Source: Desulfamplus magnetovallimortis (lineage in GTDB: Bacteria > Desulfobacterota > Desulfobacteria > Desulfobacterales > Desulfobacteraceae). Taken from it: a DNA stretch of 64,000 nucleotides. A model generated the notes under the pieces. The model was not told the origin of the DNA and did no database searches. It saw only the letters and a list, made by a program, of their open reading frames with translations. How positions within the stretch are numbered: position 1 is the stretch's first letter; every line of letters starts with the position of its first letter. Where the stretch lies: positions 245,170 to 309,169 of the forward strand of contig NZ_LT828540.1 of assembly GCF_900170035.1 (NCBI RefSeq), read 5' to 3'. Below, one piece after another: positions 44,737 through 54,843 of this stretch. The translations under genes were made by a program, and so were the position numbers.

Positions 44737-46049
44737 TTAAAAATCCATTGCAAGTCTAAGAGTAAGACAGTTTTCCTTATCAATATAATCAGTACTCCCA
44801 TCCGGAAGCACTCTTACCTTTATTTTGTCTGAAAAGTCGGTAAAGGAATAGTCAGCAACAATGCGGCACATGGGAAACATAATCCAGTTCATGGCTATGC
44901 TGAAAGCATCAGCCTCTTTTACTGAAACATGGGATGCAGGGTTTATCCAATCTTCATCTCCTGAAAAATGATCCATACGCAGAGCAAGTACAAATGCTCC
45001 CCATGTGTTTTCAGATGGGTTGAAAAAGCTGTTGGGATAAATGGATTTTAGAAGACCGTTGGAAAAATAGTGAGTCTCTCCTGTCAGTGCTAACGCTGCA
45101 CTTAGGTACCAGTTTGAAAATTCGGCATCTGACTTAGGAGTGCTTCCGGCAGGATCAAGCCCACTGTATGTGAACCAGCGTTTTTCGGCCTGAAGAGCAA
45201 AAGGCCCTGATGCCCATGCAGCTTCAATACCAGTTCGTATTCTGTCATCAACATTTTCGATTACGCCGAATTTTGTGTTGTGGGTCAGTTCATAGATATT
45301 TCTTGAGGTTCCTGCCATTCCAGAGCTTTTTACACGAAGATCAATGTTTAGGTTATCTGCTTTTACAAAGGTTCCCGAGCATCCGAGATGCAGTGATTCA
45401 AGCCATCGGTTATTCACCATTTTAAATGGAACAACCACAACTCTTGCCGCAACTTCTGGTTCATCATGTTCGTTCCCCCTTGCGGAACCGTCATCTCCAT
45501 CGCCATTGAAAAGCCCTGCTGAAAAGTAAAGGCGTTCCTTGAAAAGGGAAGTATAGCCCATTATCCCAACATCCCTTCCAGGAGAGAGATAATAACCCAT
45601 GGAACGTTCGGCAAATAGTATTGCCTTGTTTTTTCAAGAATTTCCAGGCTGAAAGGTTCTTTAAACTGTCCGAACCTTATGCCGCTTGTGCCGTAAACAA
45701 ATTCACCAAAAGCATCAACAAGGTTGCTTGTTTCATTGCCCTGAAACTCATACTCCATCCCGAACCTGAACCAACGTGTAAGCTGACCGTTAAAAATAAG
45801 TCTTGCCCTTCTTATATCAAAGCGGTTGTCTGAACGCTCCTCTTCATTATAATAGTGGTAATCTGACTGAAATGAGCCTCCAAGCCTCATTTCAATCCCG
45901 CCTTCTTCTTCAGATTTTATGTAAAAACCCCCTTTATATCCTGCAAAAAAAATTCGTTCTGCAAAAGCTGTTGCAGATATTGATAAAACCATAAGTATTA
46001 CAATGAATTGAGTTGTTCTGCGTAAAACTTTCCTGAAAAAAATTGTCAA
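44737..46049 (-). pseudogene. OprP/OprO-type porin, frameshifted
   Basis: The N-terminal part (46049-45561) has a signal peptide (ATAFA) and RRARLIFNGQL, as in phosphate-selective porins. The C-terminal part (to 44737) continues in another frame with AERSMGYYLSPGRDVG and ends LRLAMDF, the typical terminal Phe. Adding one base to the six-T run at 45629-45634 restores one protein of about 435 residues. It is probably an anion-selective outer-membrane channel. Confidence 0.85.
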
Positions 46050-46081
46050 TTGAAAATAACCTCCGCATACTTAATTTATCG

Positions 46082-46208
46082 GGTGGTGTCCCAAATCCGT
46101 TGATCTGATAAGAAAACGACTCTATTGATAAGTATTGACTCTATTGATAAGTATTGACTCTATTGATAAGTATTTCCAAAGAGTCGTCCACAGGTTTGGA
46201 ACACTACC
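46082..46208. repeat. Family E element with 19-bp tandem repeat
   Basis: Ends GGTGGTGTCCCAAAT and TTTGGAACACTACC are inverted. Inner ends ACGACTCT and AGAGTCGT also pair. Three copies of GACTCTATTGATAAGTATT (46118-46174) lie between. Confidence 0.6.
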
Positions 46209-46269
46209 ATTTATCGCAAATATCTACGTATTCACACAATTTGAATATATAATGGGAAGAATGAGAATA

Positions 46270-46326
46270 GGTCAATATTAAAAAGTTGTTTTTATTATAA
46301 AAATCTAAAAACAACCAATATTGACC
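46270..46326. terminator. Long hairpin below the hybrid kinase gene
   Basis: GGTCAATATT and AATATTGACC pair, with AGTTGTTTTT and AAAAACAAC inside. A short plus-strand frame starting at 46351 (MRVIVMDICG), behind GGAGGG, may be the stub of a lost gene. Confidence 0.4.
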
Positions 46327-46391
46327 AGAAATAACATATGGAGGGTGCTAATGAGGGTTATTGTAATGGATATCTGTGGTATCTTACATTT

Positions 46392-49300
46392 TTATCTAAA
46401 GGTATTGTGCAAATCTTTTTCAAGTTGATGTAATATTTCCGAAGCTTTGTTAAAATCAAATTTTCCAATGATATCTTTAAGTTCTGTACTTTTTGGTTCA
46501 AATATGGAACCTTTCAGTTTTGTTGCCAGCATTTCTATATGCCTTGATGCTATAAAACTCTTTTTATCCAGCAAATTGGCAATTGCCATAAGGTCAGATT
46601 TAATCTCATCAGAATCATGAGCTAGTTTAGAATCATGAGGTAGTTTAGAATCATGATGCAGTTCAGAACCATGATGCAGCTCAGAATCATGATGCAGCTT
46701 AAAATCATGATGCAGTTCAGAATCATGAGGCAGTAAGGAATTAGTAATTCCCTGAACAGCGATACTATCCACTGGCTCACCGTTCATTGCATTGTTTTCA
46801 AAAATTTCGCCGTTGATGGATTTTTCAATAATTTTATCAATTGCAAAAAGTGTATTTACAAGAACATTGTTAAAATCGCCATAAAGTGAGAGTAAAACTT
46901 CTTGTGATGCACTATTTTTAAAACCATTCTCAAAGGCTTCCGAGGCAAAAGAAAGAGCTTTAGCACCAAGATTTCCGGCCTCTCCCTTTATTGTATGTAG
47001 AGTAAGTGCAAGGGCTTTTTGATCATCTGAGTGAATAAGATCAAGAATTCTCCGGCTTGTATTATTGTTTTGAGTGCGAAACTCTTTTAACAGCTTTTCA
47101 TATAGCTTTTGATTTCCTGATAATCTTTCCAATCCTTCATCAATATTTACTAAATGCGGTTCTGTAATATTCCTGATTTTTCTGTATAAGTTATCAGAGT
47201 TACCTGAGCTTACAGGCAAGTCATCAAGGTTACCTGAATTTACAGGCAAGTCATCACAATCCACTGCATTATCTGTTAGGCATTTATACAGAACATTATA
47301 GAGATTTTCAGGTACGATTGGTTTGCTGACAAAACCGTTCATTCCGGCTTTAAGGCAGGCTTCTTTTTGTTCTGTCATTGCATGGGCGGTCATGGCAACT
47401 ACCGGAAGATCCTTTAGAGTTTGTTTGGCTCTTATTCTTTTTGTTGTTTCAATGCCATCTATAACAGGCATCTGTATATCCATCAGAACAACATCAAATG
47501 ATCTTTTATTCAGAAGTTCCAGAGCTTCCAGACCATTGCCTGCAATGGTAATATCCATTTCTGCAATCTGTAGAATCTCTGAGGCCACCTGTTGATTGAT
47601 GCTATTGTCCTCCACCAGCAGAATTTTTGCCCCTTTTCTGGATTTGAGAAGTTCAAGTGCCTTATCCTTATGAGATTCCCTTTTCCCTGGCATGGAAAAG
47701 TCTTTGAAAAAAGCCGAGATAATTGCTTCGACAATATTTGAAGAGGTCAGCGGCTTGATCAGAAATCCGTCAAGATCAATTTTGTCAGCAGCTTTCATGA
47801 CCTCTTCCCTGCCATATGCTGTGATAAGAATAATTTTGGGTTGAAAAAAATTTTCATCCATTCTGCGAATTTTTATTGCAGTCTCAATGCCGTTCATCCC
47901 TCCTGGCATGAAATAGTCAACAATAACAAGCTTAAATGGATAAGTTTTAGCGGCATTTTCAAGTTCAGCAATACCTTCTTCTCCAGATGCAGCAAGAGAT
48001 ACCTTGAAAAGGCAGGATTCAAGCATTCTCTGGATTACTTTTCTGGATATTTTATTGTCATCAATTACAAGAACAGGCATGTTCTGAAGAGCTTCATCAA
48101 CTAAACAGGATGATGATTTTTTCATTACACTTTGCTGAAAAGTGGCACTGAAATAAAAGGTGCTGCCCTTGCCGAAATCGCTATGAACGCCAATTTCACC
48201 GCCCATCAGAGATACAATTTTTTTACTGATGGAGAGACCAAGGCCGCTGCCACCATATTTCCTTGTGATTGAAGTATCAGCCTGGGAAAATGATTTGAAC
48301 AATTTTTTCTGCTGTTCCTTTGTAAGACCAATACCTGTATCGGATACAGAGAAATGCATGGTAATATTGTTATCATTGTCCTGAACTTTTTTGATGGACA
48401 CTAATACATGTCCTTTTTCTGTAAATTTAATACTGTTGTTTATAAGATTGATAAGCACCTGGCCAAGCCTCATTGGGTCTCCAACCAGGGGAATTGAAAT
48501 GTTTGAAAGTGGAGACATCAGAAGCTCCAGTTTTTTCTCTTCAGCTCGTAATCCAACAACATTGAAGACATTGTTAAGAACATCTTCCAGAAAAAAGTCA
48601 GTTCTCTCAAGTTCAAGCCTTCCAGCTTCAATTTTTGAAAAATCAAGGACGTCATTAATCAACCCCAAAAGCGAGATTGCCGCAGAGTTTATTTTTGTCA
48701 GATAATCACGCTGTCTGTATGTGAGATCGGTGCGGAGCAAAAGGTGAGTCATACCCATTACAGCATTCATGGGGGTTCTGATCTCGTGGCTCATATTGGC
48801 CAGAAATTCACTTTTGGCCCTGGTGGCAGAATCAGCTTTTTCAGCCATAAGTTTTATATTTTTATTTGCTTCTACAAGTTCCTGCTGGGTTTCAGTAAGT
48901 TCACTGTTAAGTTTTTTGAGCTTGATATTCTGGCTTACAAGCGTTCTTTGCATGTTGACAAATTCATTGTTCAGCCTGCTGATCTCATTAAATGCCTCTT
49001 CGGAAAGACCATTAAGTGATTCATAAGAGAGAATGGCGTTTTTTTGACCATTTCCCTTTTCAGTCAAATTATTTTCTGAGGCGCTATCTTTATGTGAAGA
49101 GTCAAGTGAGGCGGAATCTGATTGCCAACCTTCATCAGATGTTTCAAGTGAAAAATCATCATCTGTTTCATTAATCTCAGGTATGGTTGCAGACATAAAA
49201 ACCTTATCACCCTGAAGAGATAAACTGAGTAAAAAAGTGGCAGGCATTCCAAAGTAGTTAAGGCTGAATGGCTTATCAATAACAGGCTCTTTGCGACGAA

Positions 49301-49475
49301 GTCTGTCAACAAGCTCTTTCCAATCCTGCCATGAAGTATCTGCAAGCACCTCAAGTACATGTGTTGGCGTTCCGTCAATGGGGCCTGCGCCAAGGCTGTC
49401 GTGTATAACTTTTATAAGCTTGCCGCTTTTGGTAAAGAGATACTCTGCCTTTTTTTCATCATATATATTATCCAT
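46392..49475 (-). CDS. Hybrid histidine kinase with two receivers and Hpt
   Basis: A 1027-residue signalling protein. An N-terminal PAS-like segment (about 1-100) and a coiled coil are followed by HisKA (H-box [14 protein letters not shown], about 225), HATPase ([19 protein letters not shown]), two receivers ([11 protein letters not shown] and [13 protein letters not shown]) and an Hpt domain ([12 protein letters not shown]). No membrane span is present, so it is cytosolic. Near the end is a run of L-H-H-D-S-E-type repeats. It is the last gene of a three-gene unit after the cobalamin sensor (49608-50312). Confidence 0.9.
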   Translation of the reverse strand: MDNIYDEKKAEYLFTKSGKLIKVIHDSLGAGPIDGTPTHVLEVLADTSWQDWKELVDRLRRKEPVIDKPFSLNYFGMPATFLLSLSLQGDKVFMSATIPEINETDDDFSLETSDEGWQSDSASLDSSHKDSASENNLTEKGNGQKNAILSYESLNGLSEEAFNEISRLNNEFVNMQRTLVSQNIKLKKLNSELTETQQELVEANKNIKLMAEKADSATRAKSEFLANMSHEIRTPMNAVMGMTHLLLRTDLTYRQRDYLTKINSAAISLLGLINDVLDFSKIEAGRLELERTDFFLEDVLNNVFNVVGLRAEEKKLELLMSPLSNISIPLVGDPMRLGQVLINLINNSIKFTEKGHVLVSIKKVQDNDNNITMHFSVSDTGIGLTKEQQKKLFKSFSQADTSITRKYGGSGLGLSISKKIVSLMGGEIGVHSDFGKGSTFYFSATFQQSVMKKSSSCLVDEALQNMPVLVIDDNKISRKVIQRMLESCLFKVSLAASGEEGIAELENAAKTYPFKLVIVDYFMPGGMNGIETAIKIRRMDENFFQPKIILITAYGREEVMKAADKIDLDGFLIKPLTSSNIVEAIISAFFKDFSMPGKRESHKDKALELLKSRKGAKILLVEDNSINQQVASEILQIAEMDITIAGNGLEALELLNKRSFDVVLMDIQMPVIDGIETTKRIRAKQTLKDLPVVAMTAHAMTEQKEACLKAGMNGFVSKPIVPENLYNVLYKCLTDNAVDCDDLPVNSGNLDDLPVSSGNSDNLYRKIRNITEPHLVNIDEGLERLSGNQKLYEKLLKEFRTQNNNTSRRILDLIHSDDQKALALTLHTIKGEAGNLGAKALSFASEAFENGFKNSASQEVLLSLYGDFNNVLVNTLFAIDKIIEKSINGEIFENNAMNGEPVDSIAVQGITNSLLPHDSELHHDFKLHHDSELHHGSELHHDSKLPHDSKLAHDSDEIKSDLMAIANLLDKKSFIASRHIEMLATKLKGSIFEPKSTELKDIIGKFDFNKASEILHQLEKDLHNTFR

Positions 49476-49498
49476 ATTGCCTTACCGTTTATACTTCA

Positions 49499-49605
49499 TT
49501 GTAAAATTTCCATAACATGCTGACATATAACGACTTTAATGGATTGTTGTGATGCCATCGGAATCATGAGAGGTCATTAAAAAGTCTCCATAACACAATG
49601 ATTTA
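49499..49605. repeat. Family B repeats, two units
   Basis: TTTCCATAACATGCTGACAT..., then GATGCCATCGGAATCATG, then AAAGTCTCCATAACA. They lie between the kinase gene and the cobalamin sensor gene. Confidence 0.65.
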
Positions 49606-49607
49606 TT

Positions 49608-50312
49608 TCAGGCCTGTTCCTTGGATTCTAAAATGGATTTTGCCACAGAAATTGCATCCTCTGCATTGGAGGCAAACCCTTGTGCTCCTAAAAGCTTCCA
49701 AAGTTCCGGACGGCTGTTTAAAGCAATCCCTCCCACCATGATTCCGGTCTCTTCTCTATTTTTTTTCACCTCTTTTATAAGCTCCTGGGTATTTTTGAGA
49801 TGAAACATCATGGTTGTTGAGATGGCAAGTATGTGAGCTTTTTCTGAAGCAACTGCTTCAGCCACTGTTTTTGACGGGGTATTTGCACCAAGGAAAAGTG
49901 TATTCCATCCTTCAGACTCAAACATGTCTGCCACCATTCTTATGCCCATTTCATGAAGTTCATTGCCAACACATGTTGCAATCAGGATATTATCGTTTTT
50001 ATTACCTGACATTATGTAGGGATAGAGTTGTGCCATTATAGATTGTGTCATTGCAGTAAAAAGATGCTCCTGGGCAACCGAGATGATTTTGAGCTGCCAC
50101 AAACGGCCTGTCAAATACATATCCGGCTGAAATACCTGAAGATAAATATCCTTGACAGGTGTACCTGATTCAACTTTTTCAATGATGAGATTAGATGCAG
50201 ATTTTCGATCACCTGCAAGAACGTATTCTGCATATTGTTCAGCAAGTTTTCTGTAAGGGGCATCTCTGCTTATGATTTCATCAAGCTCCCTGATTACTGC
50301 TTCTGAAAGCAT
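49608..50312 (-). CDS. Free-standing cobalamin-binding sensor (CarH-like)
   Basis: The start at 50312 has AGAGGAG five bases upstream; it gives 234 residues. A helical B12-binding_2 domain (1-95) carries W72-x9-E82-H83, the motif of AdoCbl photoreceptors of the CarH type. A Rossmann-like domain follows with ELHEMG (His120, the lower cobalt ligand) and LFLGANTP. The MerR DNA-binding domain of CarH is absent, so it cannot act as a repressor directly; output through the adjacent hybrid kinase is inferred. It could sense light or cobalamin. Confidence 0.85.
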   Translation of the reverse strand: MLSEAVIRELDEIISRDAPYRKLAEQYAEYVLAGDRKSASNLIIEKVESGTPVKDIYLQVFQPDMYLTGRLWQLKIISVAQEHLFTAMTQSIMAQLYPYIMSGNKNDNILIATCVGNELHEMGIRMVADMFESEGWNTLFLGANTPSKTVAEAVASEKAHILAISTTMMFHLKNTQELIKEVKKNREETGIMVGGIALNSRPELWKLLGAQGFASNAEDAISVAKSILESKEQA

Positions 50313-50393
50313 TGTTTCTCCTCTTTGCATTGTAGTGCTTCTCATTTTCTCACAATAGACATCTTTGGCTTTTTGAGTAGTGCTTCTTCAAGT

Positions 50394-50864
50394 TTAAACT
50401 ATCGGGAGACTTTTATTTGATCTTTGTACACTTTCGTTTGTAAGATTTACAAATGCAGCCTGATTTACAATAAACCAGTGATAAAGCGGATAGATTTCAT
50501 CAAAGGTTTTCTGTGAAAGATGATTTTTCATTACCTCCACCCAGTTGTTAAGCTGAGCCGGCCAGTATGATGCATTGAAACCATGGGAACGATAGGTTGT
50601 ATAGACCCACAAAACTGTTTCAACAAGATTTTCAGCATCCGGAAAGGCAAGTATTGTCTCGACATAACGGGCGTGATTGCTGTGATTGTCCAGCATCATT
50701 GCAATATTCTCCTTTCCTGTCATTTGAAGAATATCTTCACGGGCCTGCATACGCATGTTCAGTTCACTTACAAGAAGTTCCCGTTTGTTTTGCCACTCTT
50801 GCAATGCTTCCTGAGTTGCAGGCTGGATTTTCTGTGCTGTTTTAACAAGTTGCTCTCTATCCAT
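50394..50864 (-). CDS. All-helical protein, first gene of cobalamin-sensor unit
   Basis: A 156-residue protein with GAGG before the ATG. Helical throughout: ARYVETILAFPDAENLVETV, then WVYTTYRSHGFNASYWPAQL, then VMKNHLSQKTFDEIYPLYHWFI, the pattern of a small sensory bundle. It has no transmembrane span. It precedes the cobalamin sensor by about 80 bases and may be its partner. No family assigned. Confidence 0.65.
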   Translation of the reverse strand: MDREQLVKTAQKIQPATQEALQEWQNKRELLVSELNMRMQAREDILQMTGKENIAMMLDNHSNHARYVETILAFPDAENLVETVLWVYTTYRSHGFNASYWPAQLNNWVEVMKNHLSQKTFDEIYPLYHWFIVNQAAFVNLTNESVQRSNKSLPIV

Positions 50865-50901
50865 AATAACCTCTTTTATGAGTTTTTTAGGTTTTTAACT
50901 T

Positions 50902-51008
50902 GGCATCCTTCATACAGCCATCAAAGTACTTTAAACTTTCCAGAGCAATATTCCTGAAAAACGGGAACACCTCTTAAGGAAAGTGTAAAGCGGGAAATGA
51001 ATGATGCC
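50902..51008. repeat. Family D palindrome, copy 5
   Basis: GGCATCCTTCATACAG at the left and AAATGAATGATGCC at the right are inverted. It lies between the two divergent signalling units. Confidence 0.7.
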
Positions 51009-51109
51009 CTGATTTTTTACATATTTATTATATCCATATTAGTCAGGATATGGTATCTTTTTTTTGATAAAATGAAACTGAAAGTATTGTACATTGAAGA
51101 GGATATTTT

Positions 51110-53218
51110 TTGCAGATGAAAGAAGACAAAAAAGGAAAAATACTCATAGTTGATGATACACCTGTTAATATAGAAGTTCTTGGTGAAGCCCTTTCTCCTC
51201 AATATGATATCAGGGTTGCCACCTGTGGCAGGGATGCCCTCTACCTTGTTGCCACAGAGCTTCCTGACCTTGTTCTTCTTGATATAATGATGCCTGAAAT
51301 GGATGGATATGAAGTTTGCAGAAGAATAAAAAATGATTCCGGAACATCAGGTATTCCTGTCATATTTATTACTGCAAAGGCCCATAAAGAAGATGAACAG
51401 AAAGGGCTTTCTGTTGGGGCAATTGATTATATTACAAAACCATTTAATCTTGATATTGTGAAGGCAAGAATTAAAAATCACCTTGAATTGAAATGGACAA
51501 AAGATGCACTTATTGAAGCCAGCAAAGCAAAAAGTGATTTTCTTGCAACAATGAGTCACGAGATACGTACCCCCATGAACGCCATTATCGGTATGACCGA
51601 ACTTGCCTTGAACACAAAGCTTGATATGGAACAGAGAAAATTTCTGACAATAATCAGGGACTCTTCAAATGCATTGCTGGCACTTATAAATGACATTCTG
51701 GATATTTCAAAAATTGAAGCAGGAAAAATTGAGCTTGAAGATGAGACCTTTAATATAAGGGAGACAGTGGAAGCAGTTATAAGCACATTGACAGTAAATG
51801 CACATAAAAAGAAACTTGAAATCTTATCACATATTCTTCCGAAAACACCTGTATGGGTTGTTGGCGACAGAATGCGCCTGCGACAGATACTTGTTAACCT
51901 TGCAGGCAATGCCATCAAATTTACAAAGAGCGGTTATGTACTCATAAAAGCCTATACTCAGGAACCTGATGGTGATTTTTTATGGTACCATTTTTTAATC
52001 AAAGATACCGGAGTCGGCATTCCTGAGGATCAGATAAAAAGGCTTTTTAAAGCATACAGTCAACTTGATAACAAAATGACCCAAAAATATGAAGGGACAG
52101 GTCTGGGACTTACCATTTCCAGGCACCTGACCACACTTATGGGAGGAAAGATATGGGTTGAAAGTGAACCCGGGTGCGGCAGTGAATTTCATTTTACAGT
52201 ACCCCTTAAAAAAGGGATATCTTTAATTGACCAGAAAGAGAGCGTAGATCAGCAAGCAAACAGAGTTCTGATTTTTGATACCCTTGAACCATCCGGAGCT
52301 ATGTTGAGCGATCTTCTTGCTGAAGCAAACTGTTCAGTAAAACTTGTGACAAATATCAGTGACGCACGTAAGGCACTTCATGAAGCTGCTGAACAAAGTA
52401 ATATCTACGATTTTTTTCTTATTGACCACGAGAGCACCGGCATTACTGCAAAAAGTATCCAATTTGTTTTTAAAGACCTGGTTGAAAGTTCAGCAGCAGT
52501 TGTTGCTTTTTTGCACTCATCAACCCTTTTACTTGATAAAGATGAAGAATCAGGCCATATCTCTCCACGCTTTATCCCCAAACCTCTGACATTAAAAGAG
52601 ATAAAGTGCTTTATTGAAACTGCCGGTAACAAAGAAGAATGCATCAAAAAGAGTAACGTTGATTGTGAGGTTGAAGGTCAAGTTGATTGTGAAGTTGAAG
52701 GTCAATTGGATGATGGAAAGGTAAAATCACGGCATGATATGCCTTCACTAAATGTGTTGCTGGTTGATGATACTGATTTCAATCTTTTTCTTGCAAATAA
52801 ATTGCTTGAGATGCGGGGACACAATGTTTTTGAAGCAAGGGACGGCAGTGAAGCACTTGAAGCCCTCTCAACAAGGGATTTTGATGTTGTTTTAATGGAC
52901 ATCTCCATGCCTGTCATGGATGGAATTACGGCAACCCGTTTGCTGAGGGCATGTGAAAATGGTGACTTATATGATATAGATGAAAAATCTGTTTCTTTAT
53001 CACTGCTTCAATCCATTGAAAAATTTCGCAAGGGGAAAAAACCTATCCCTGTAATTGCCATGACAGCACATGCCGAGCCTGAACAGGAAAGAGCCTGCCT
53101 TAATGCCGGAATGAATTTTGTGGTGACAAAACCGTTTAAGCCGCAAACGTTTTTTGATGTACTTTACACTGTTCTTTCCAACAGTTCGGGAACAGCTTTG
53201 AATTCAAGCAGTTCATGA
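51110..53218 (+). CDS. Hybrid histidine kinase with N- and C-terminal receivers
   Basis: A 702-residue cytosolic protein: an N-terminal receiver (Asp58 in LLDIMMPEMDG), HisKA ([14 protein letters not shown], about 145), HATPase (NAIKFTKSG, GTGLGLTIS) and a degenerate plus a full C-terminal receiver (VVLMDISMPVMDG). GAGG at 51099-51102 is spaced seven bases from TTG 51110 and 13 from ATG 51116, so TTG may be the start. A duplicated 24-bp linker (DCEVEGQV, DCEVEGQL) lies near residue 520. Confidence 0.9.
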   Translation: MQMKEDKKGKILIVDDTPVNIEVLGEALSPQYDIRVATCGRDALYLVATELPDLVLLDIMMPEMDGYEVCRRIKNDSGTSGIPVIFITAKAHKEDEQKGLSVGAIDYITKPFNLDIVKARIKNHLELKWTKDALIEASKAKSDFLATMSHEIRTPMNAIIGMTELALNTKLDMEQRKFLTIIRDSSNALLALINDILDISKIEAGKIELEDETFNIRETVEAVISTLTVNAHKKKLEILSHILPKTPVWVVGDRMRLRQILVNLAGNAIKFTKSGYVLIKAYTQEPDGDFLWYHFLIKDTGVGIPEDQIKRLFKAYSQLDNKMTQKYEGTGLGLTISRHLTTLMGGKIWVESEPGCGSEFHFTVPLKKGISLIDQKESVDQQANRVLIFDTLEPSGAMLSDLLAEANCSVKLVTNISDARKALHEAAEQSNIYDFFLIDHESTGITAKSIQFVFKDLVESSAAVVAFLHSSTLLLDKDEESGHISPRFIPKPLTLKEIKCFIETAGNKEECIKKSNVDCEVEGQVDCEVEGQLDDGKVKSRHDMPSLNVLLVDDTDFNLFLANKLLEMRGHNVFEARDGSEALEALSTRDFDVVLMDISMPVMDGITATRLLRACENGDLYDIDEKSVSLSLLQSIEKFRKGKKPIPVIAMTAHAEPEQERACLNAGMNFVVTKPFKPQTFFDVLYTVLSNSSGTALNSSSS

Positions 53219-53274
53219 ACATTTCTGTAATAACTTGCCCATTTATCTCCACCATATTCGGGGGACTCTGACCC

Positions 53275-54579
53275 TTAACCCATGGGATTCAATTTTAAAA
53301 ACTTTTTTAATTTTTCAGAGATCAAAAGATCTTGTTTGAGATTTTCCCAAAATTCATATGCCATTTCCTTTGTTTCCATCAAAACCTCACGATTGATGAT
53401 TAAAGGTTCAGGGTCATACTCTTTAAATGCGTATGGCCGAAGATGCCCGCCAGGTGTCGGGGCGAAACCCATTGAGCACATGTCATAAACCGGCAATAGT
53501 CGAAAACCATCTCCATCAATGGCAAGACTGATGTTACCGAGGTGCATATCCGAATTATTGATATAATGGCCGAAATGCCAAAGCACCTCTGCCTCATAAA
53601 CGTGATCCCACTTTACCAGCTCTCGCTCAGCCAGAGCTTTGAGTACTGCAGGCCAGTTTTCCCCTAATCCCACAAATTCACTATCAATTGACCGAAGAGA
53701 TATCATTGAACTGCGGCCAATGGCTCCATGTCTGTCAAATCTGTTTGACTCAAGAAAAAGCTGATTGTCAATCTCCGACAGCTCAACATCTGATGTTGAG
53801 AAACCATAACTCTGGAGAGTTTTTGTTGCGTGGTATTCTGAAATTAAAATATCTCTCCATCTTTCTGCGATCTCATTTTTTTCAGTCGGGGAAAATTTTA
53901 CGATAACATGTGATAAACACTCCTTGCAATATACTGCAAATTTGGGTTGCTCACCACCTGCCGAAGAGCCCGGTACCTCACCGGCAATGGCATTTTGGGC
54001 AAGCTGTTGATATTCATCTCTTGAATATTGCGTTGTTTTTTGGGGAATGCGTAATAGTAATGATTCTCCAAGTCTTATGTTGCCATGCATGTCATCCCCA
54101 TTGATCATGAGAAACTTACCAATATGCTCACTGTTCCATCTTTCAGGATTTTTCGGAAACCCATCAGACAATGAAGCCATGGTTTCCGCAATTTTTTTTC
54201 CAAGAAAACCTTGAGGCCGTAAGTCATATAGAAAATAGGGAAGATCGTCATAAAGCCCGTTTAGGCTATCGCCCAGCAATACAGATGGTGTATCTTTTAC
54301 TGATTCTACAAAAAATCCACCGTGCAAAAGAGGCCTGAGATAGGCAATAATGGAGCTGTTTCCAGACAGATCAACCGTTGAAATTGGTATTCTATTTCCA
54401 CCTCCAAAAGCCTCTCTGGACATGGCATATCTGGGAGCTCGCCCATCTTGAATCCGAACGATTTTATCCCCCATGGCTTTCAATTTAGTGGAAATCGAAC
54501 CTTGGGACAATCCGGTATATGCCTGAATCTCCTTTGATTTTGCTGGGCCTCTTTTGAGGTATTCTTTAATGGATTCCAT
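53275..54579 (-). CDS. YjjJ/HipA-family kinase
   Basis: A 434-residue protein: an N-terminal winged-helix-like segment (GPAKSKEIQAYTGLSQGSIS) and a HipA-type kinase, with SAGGEQPKFAVY (nucleotide loop), NSDMHLGNISL (catalytic) and LLPVYDMCSM (the D-F-G equivalent). YjjJ-type proteins are HipA kinases lacking the small HipB partner. The target is unknown; HipA itself phosphorylates glutamyl-tRNA synthetase. It lies next to the PLD-helicase and Rpn genes, an association typical of accessory defence loci. Confidence 0.87.
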   Translation of the reverse strand: MESIKEYLKRGPAKSKEIQAYTGLSQGSISTKLKAMGDKIVRIQDGRAPRYAMSREAFGGGNRIPISTVDLSGNSSIIAYLRPLLHGGFFVESVKDTPSVLLGDSLNGLYDDLPYFLYDLRPQGFLGKKIAETMASLSDGFPKNPERWNSEHIGKFLMINGDDMHGNIRLGESLLLRIPQKTTQYSRDEYQQLAQNAIAGEVPGSSAGGEQPKFAVYCKECLSHVIVKFSPTEKNEIAERWRDILISEYHATKTLQSYGFSTSDVELSEIDNQLFLESNRFDRHGAIGRSSMISLRSIDSEFVGLGENWPAVLKALAERELVKWDHVYEAEVLWHFGHYINNSDMHLGNISLAIDGDGFRLLPVYDMCSMGFAPTPGGHLRPYAFKEYDPEPLIINREVLMETKEMAYEFWENLKQDLLISEKLKKFLKLNPMG

Positions 54580-54766
54580 TTCTCATACAAACTTCTCTTA
54601 AAAATAACAAATCAATAGATTGGCCAATAGATAAATATCATTATTATTAAAATAAAATCAAAGTTTTATTGAATTATATTAATGCTTATTCCGATAAATA
54701 ATTGGTTTTGTCTAAAATATTATACATGTATCATTAATGATTCAGTGATCCGTATCTTCATTTCGC

Positions 54767-54805
54767 CGGACTTCAAAAATTGAAGATCAAAAAGATCCGG
54801 TTATC
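54767..54805 (-). other. Degenerate copy of helicase 5' coding segment
   Basis: About 40 bases here resemble 56964-57003, the segment encoding RIAGFFRSSIFEV at the start of the PLD-helicase gene; ACTTCAAAAATTGAAGATC is shared exactly. It lies just downstream of the helicase stop. The rest of 54580-54843 is AT-rich. Confidence 0.5.
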
Positions 54806-54843
54806 CTGTTATTACAGCCACTTGTTAACGTTAAGTATCTTAT

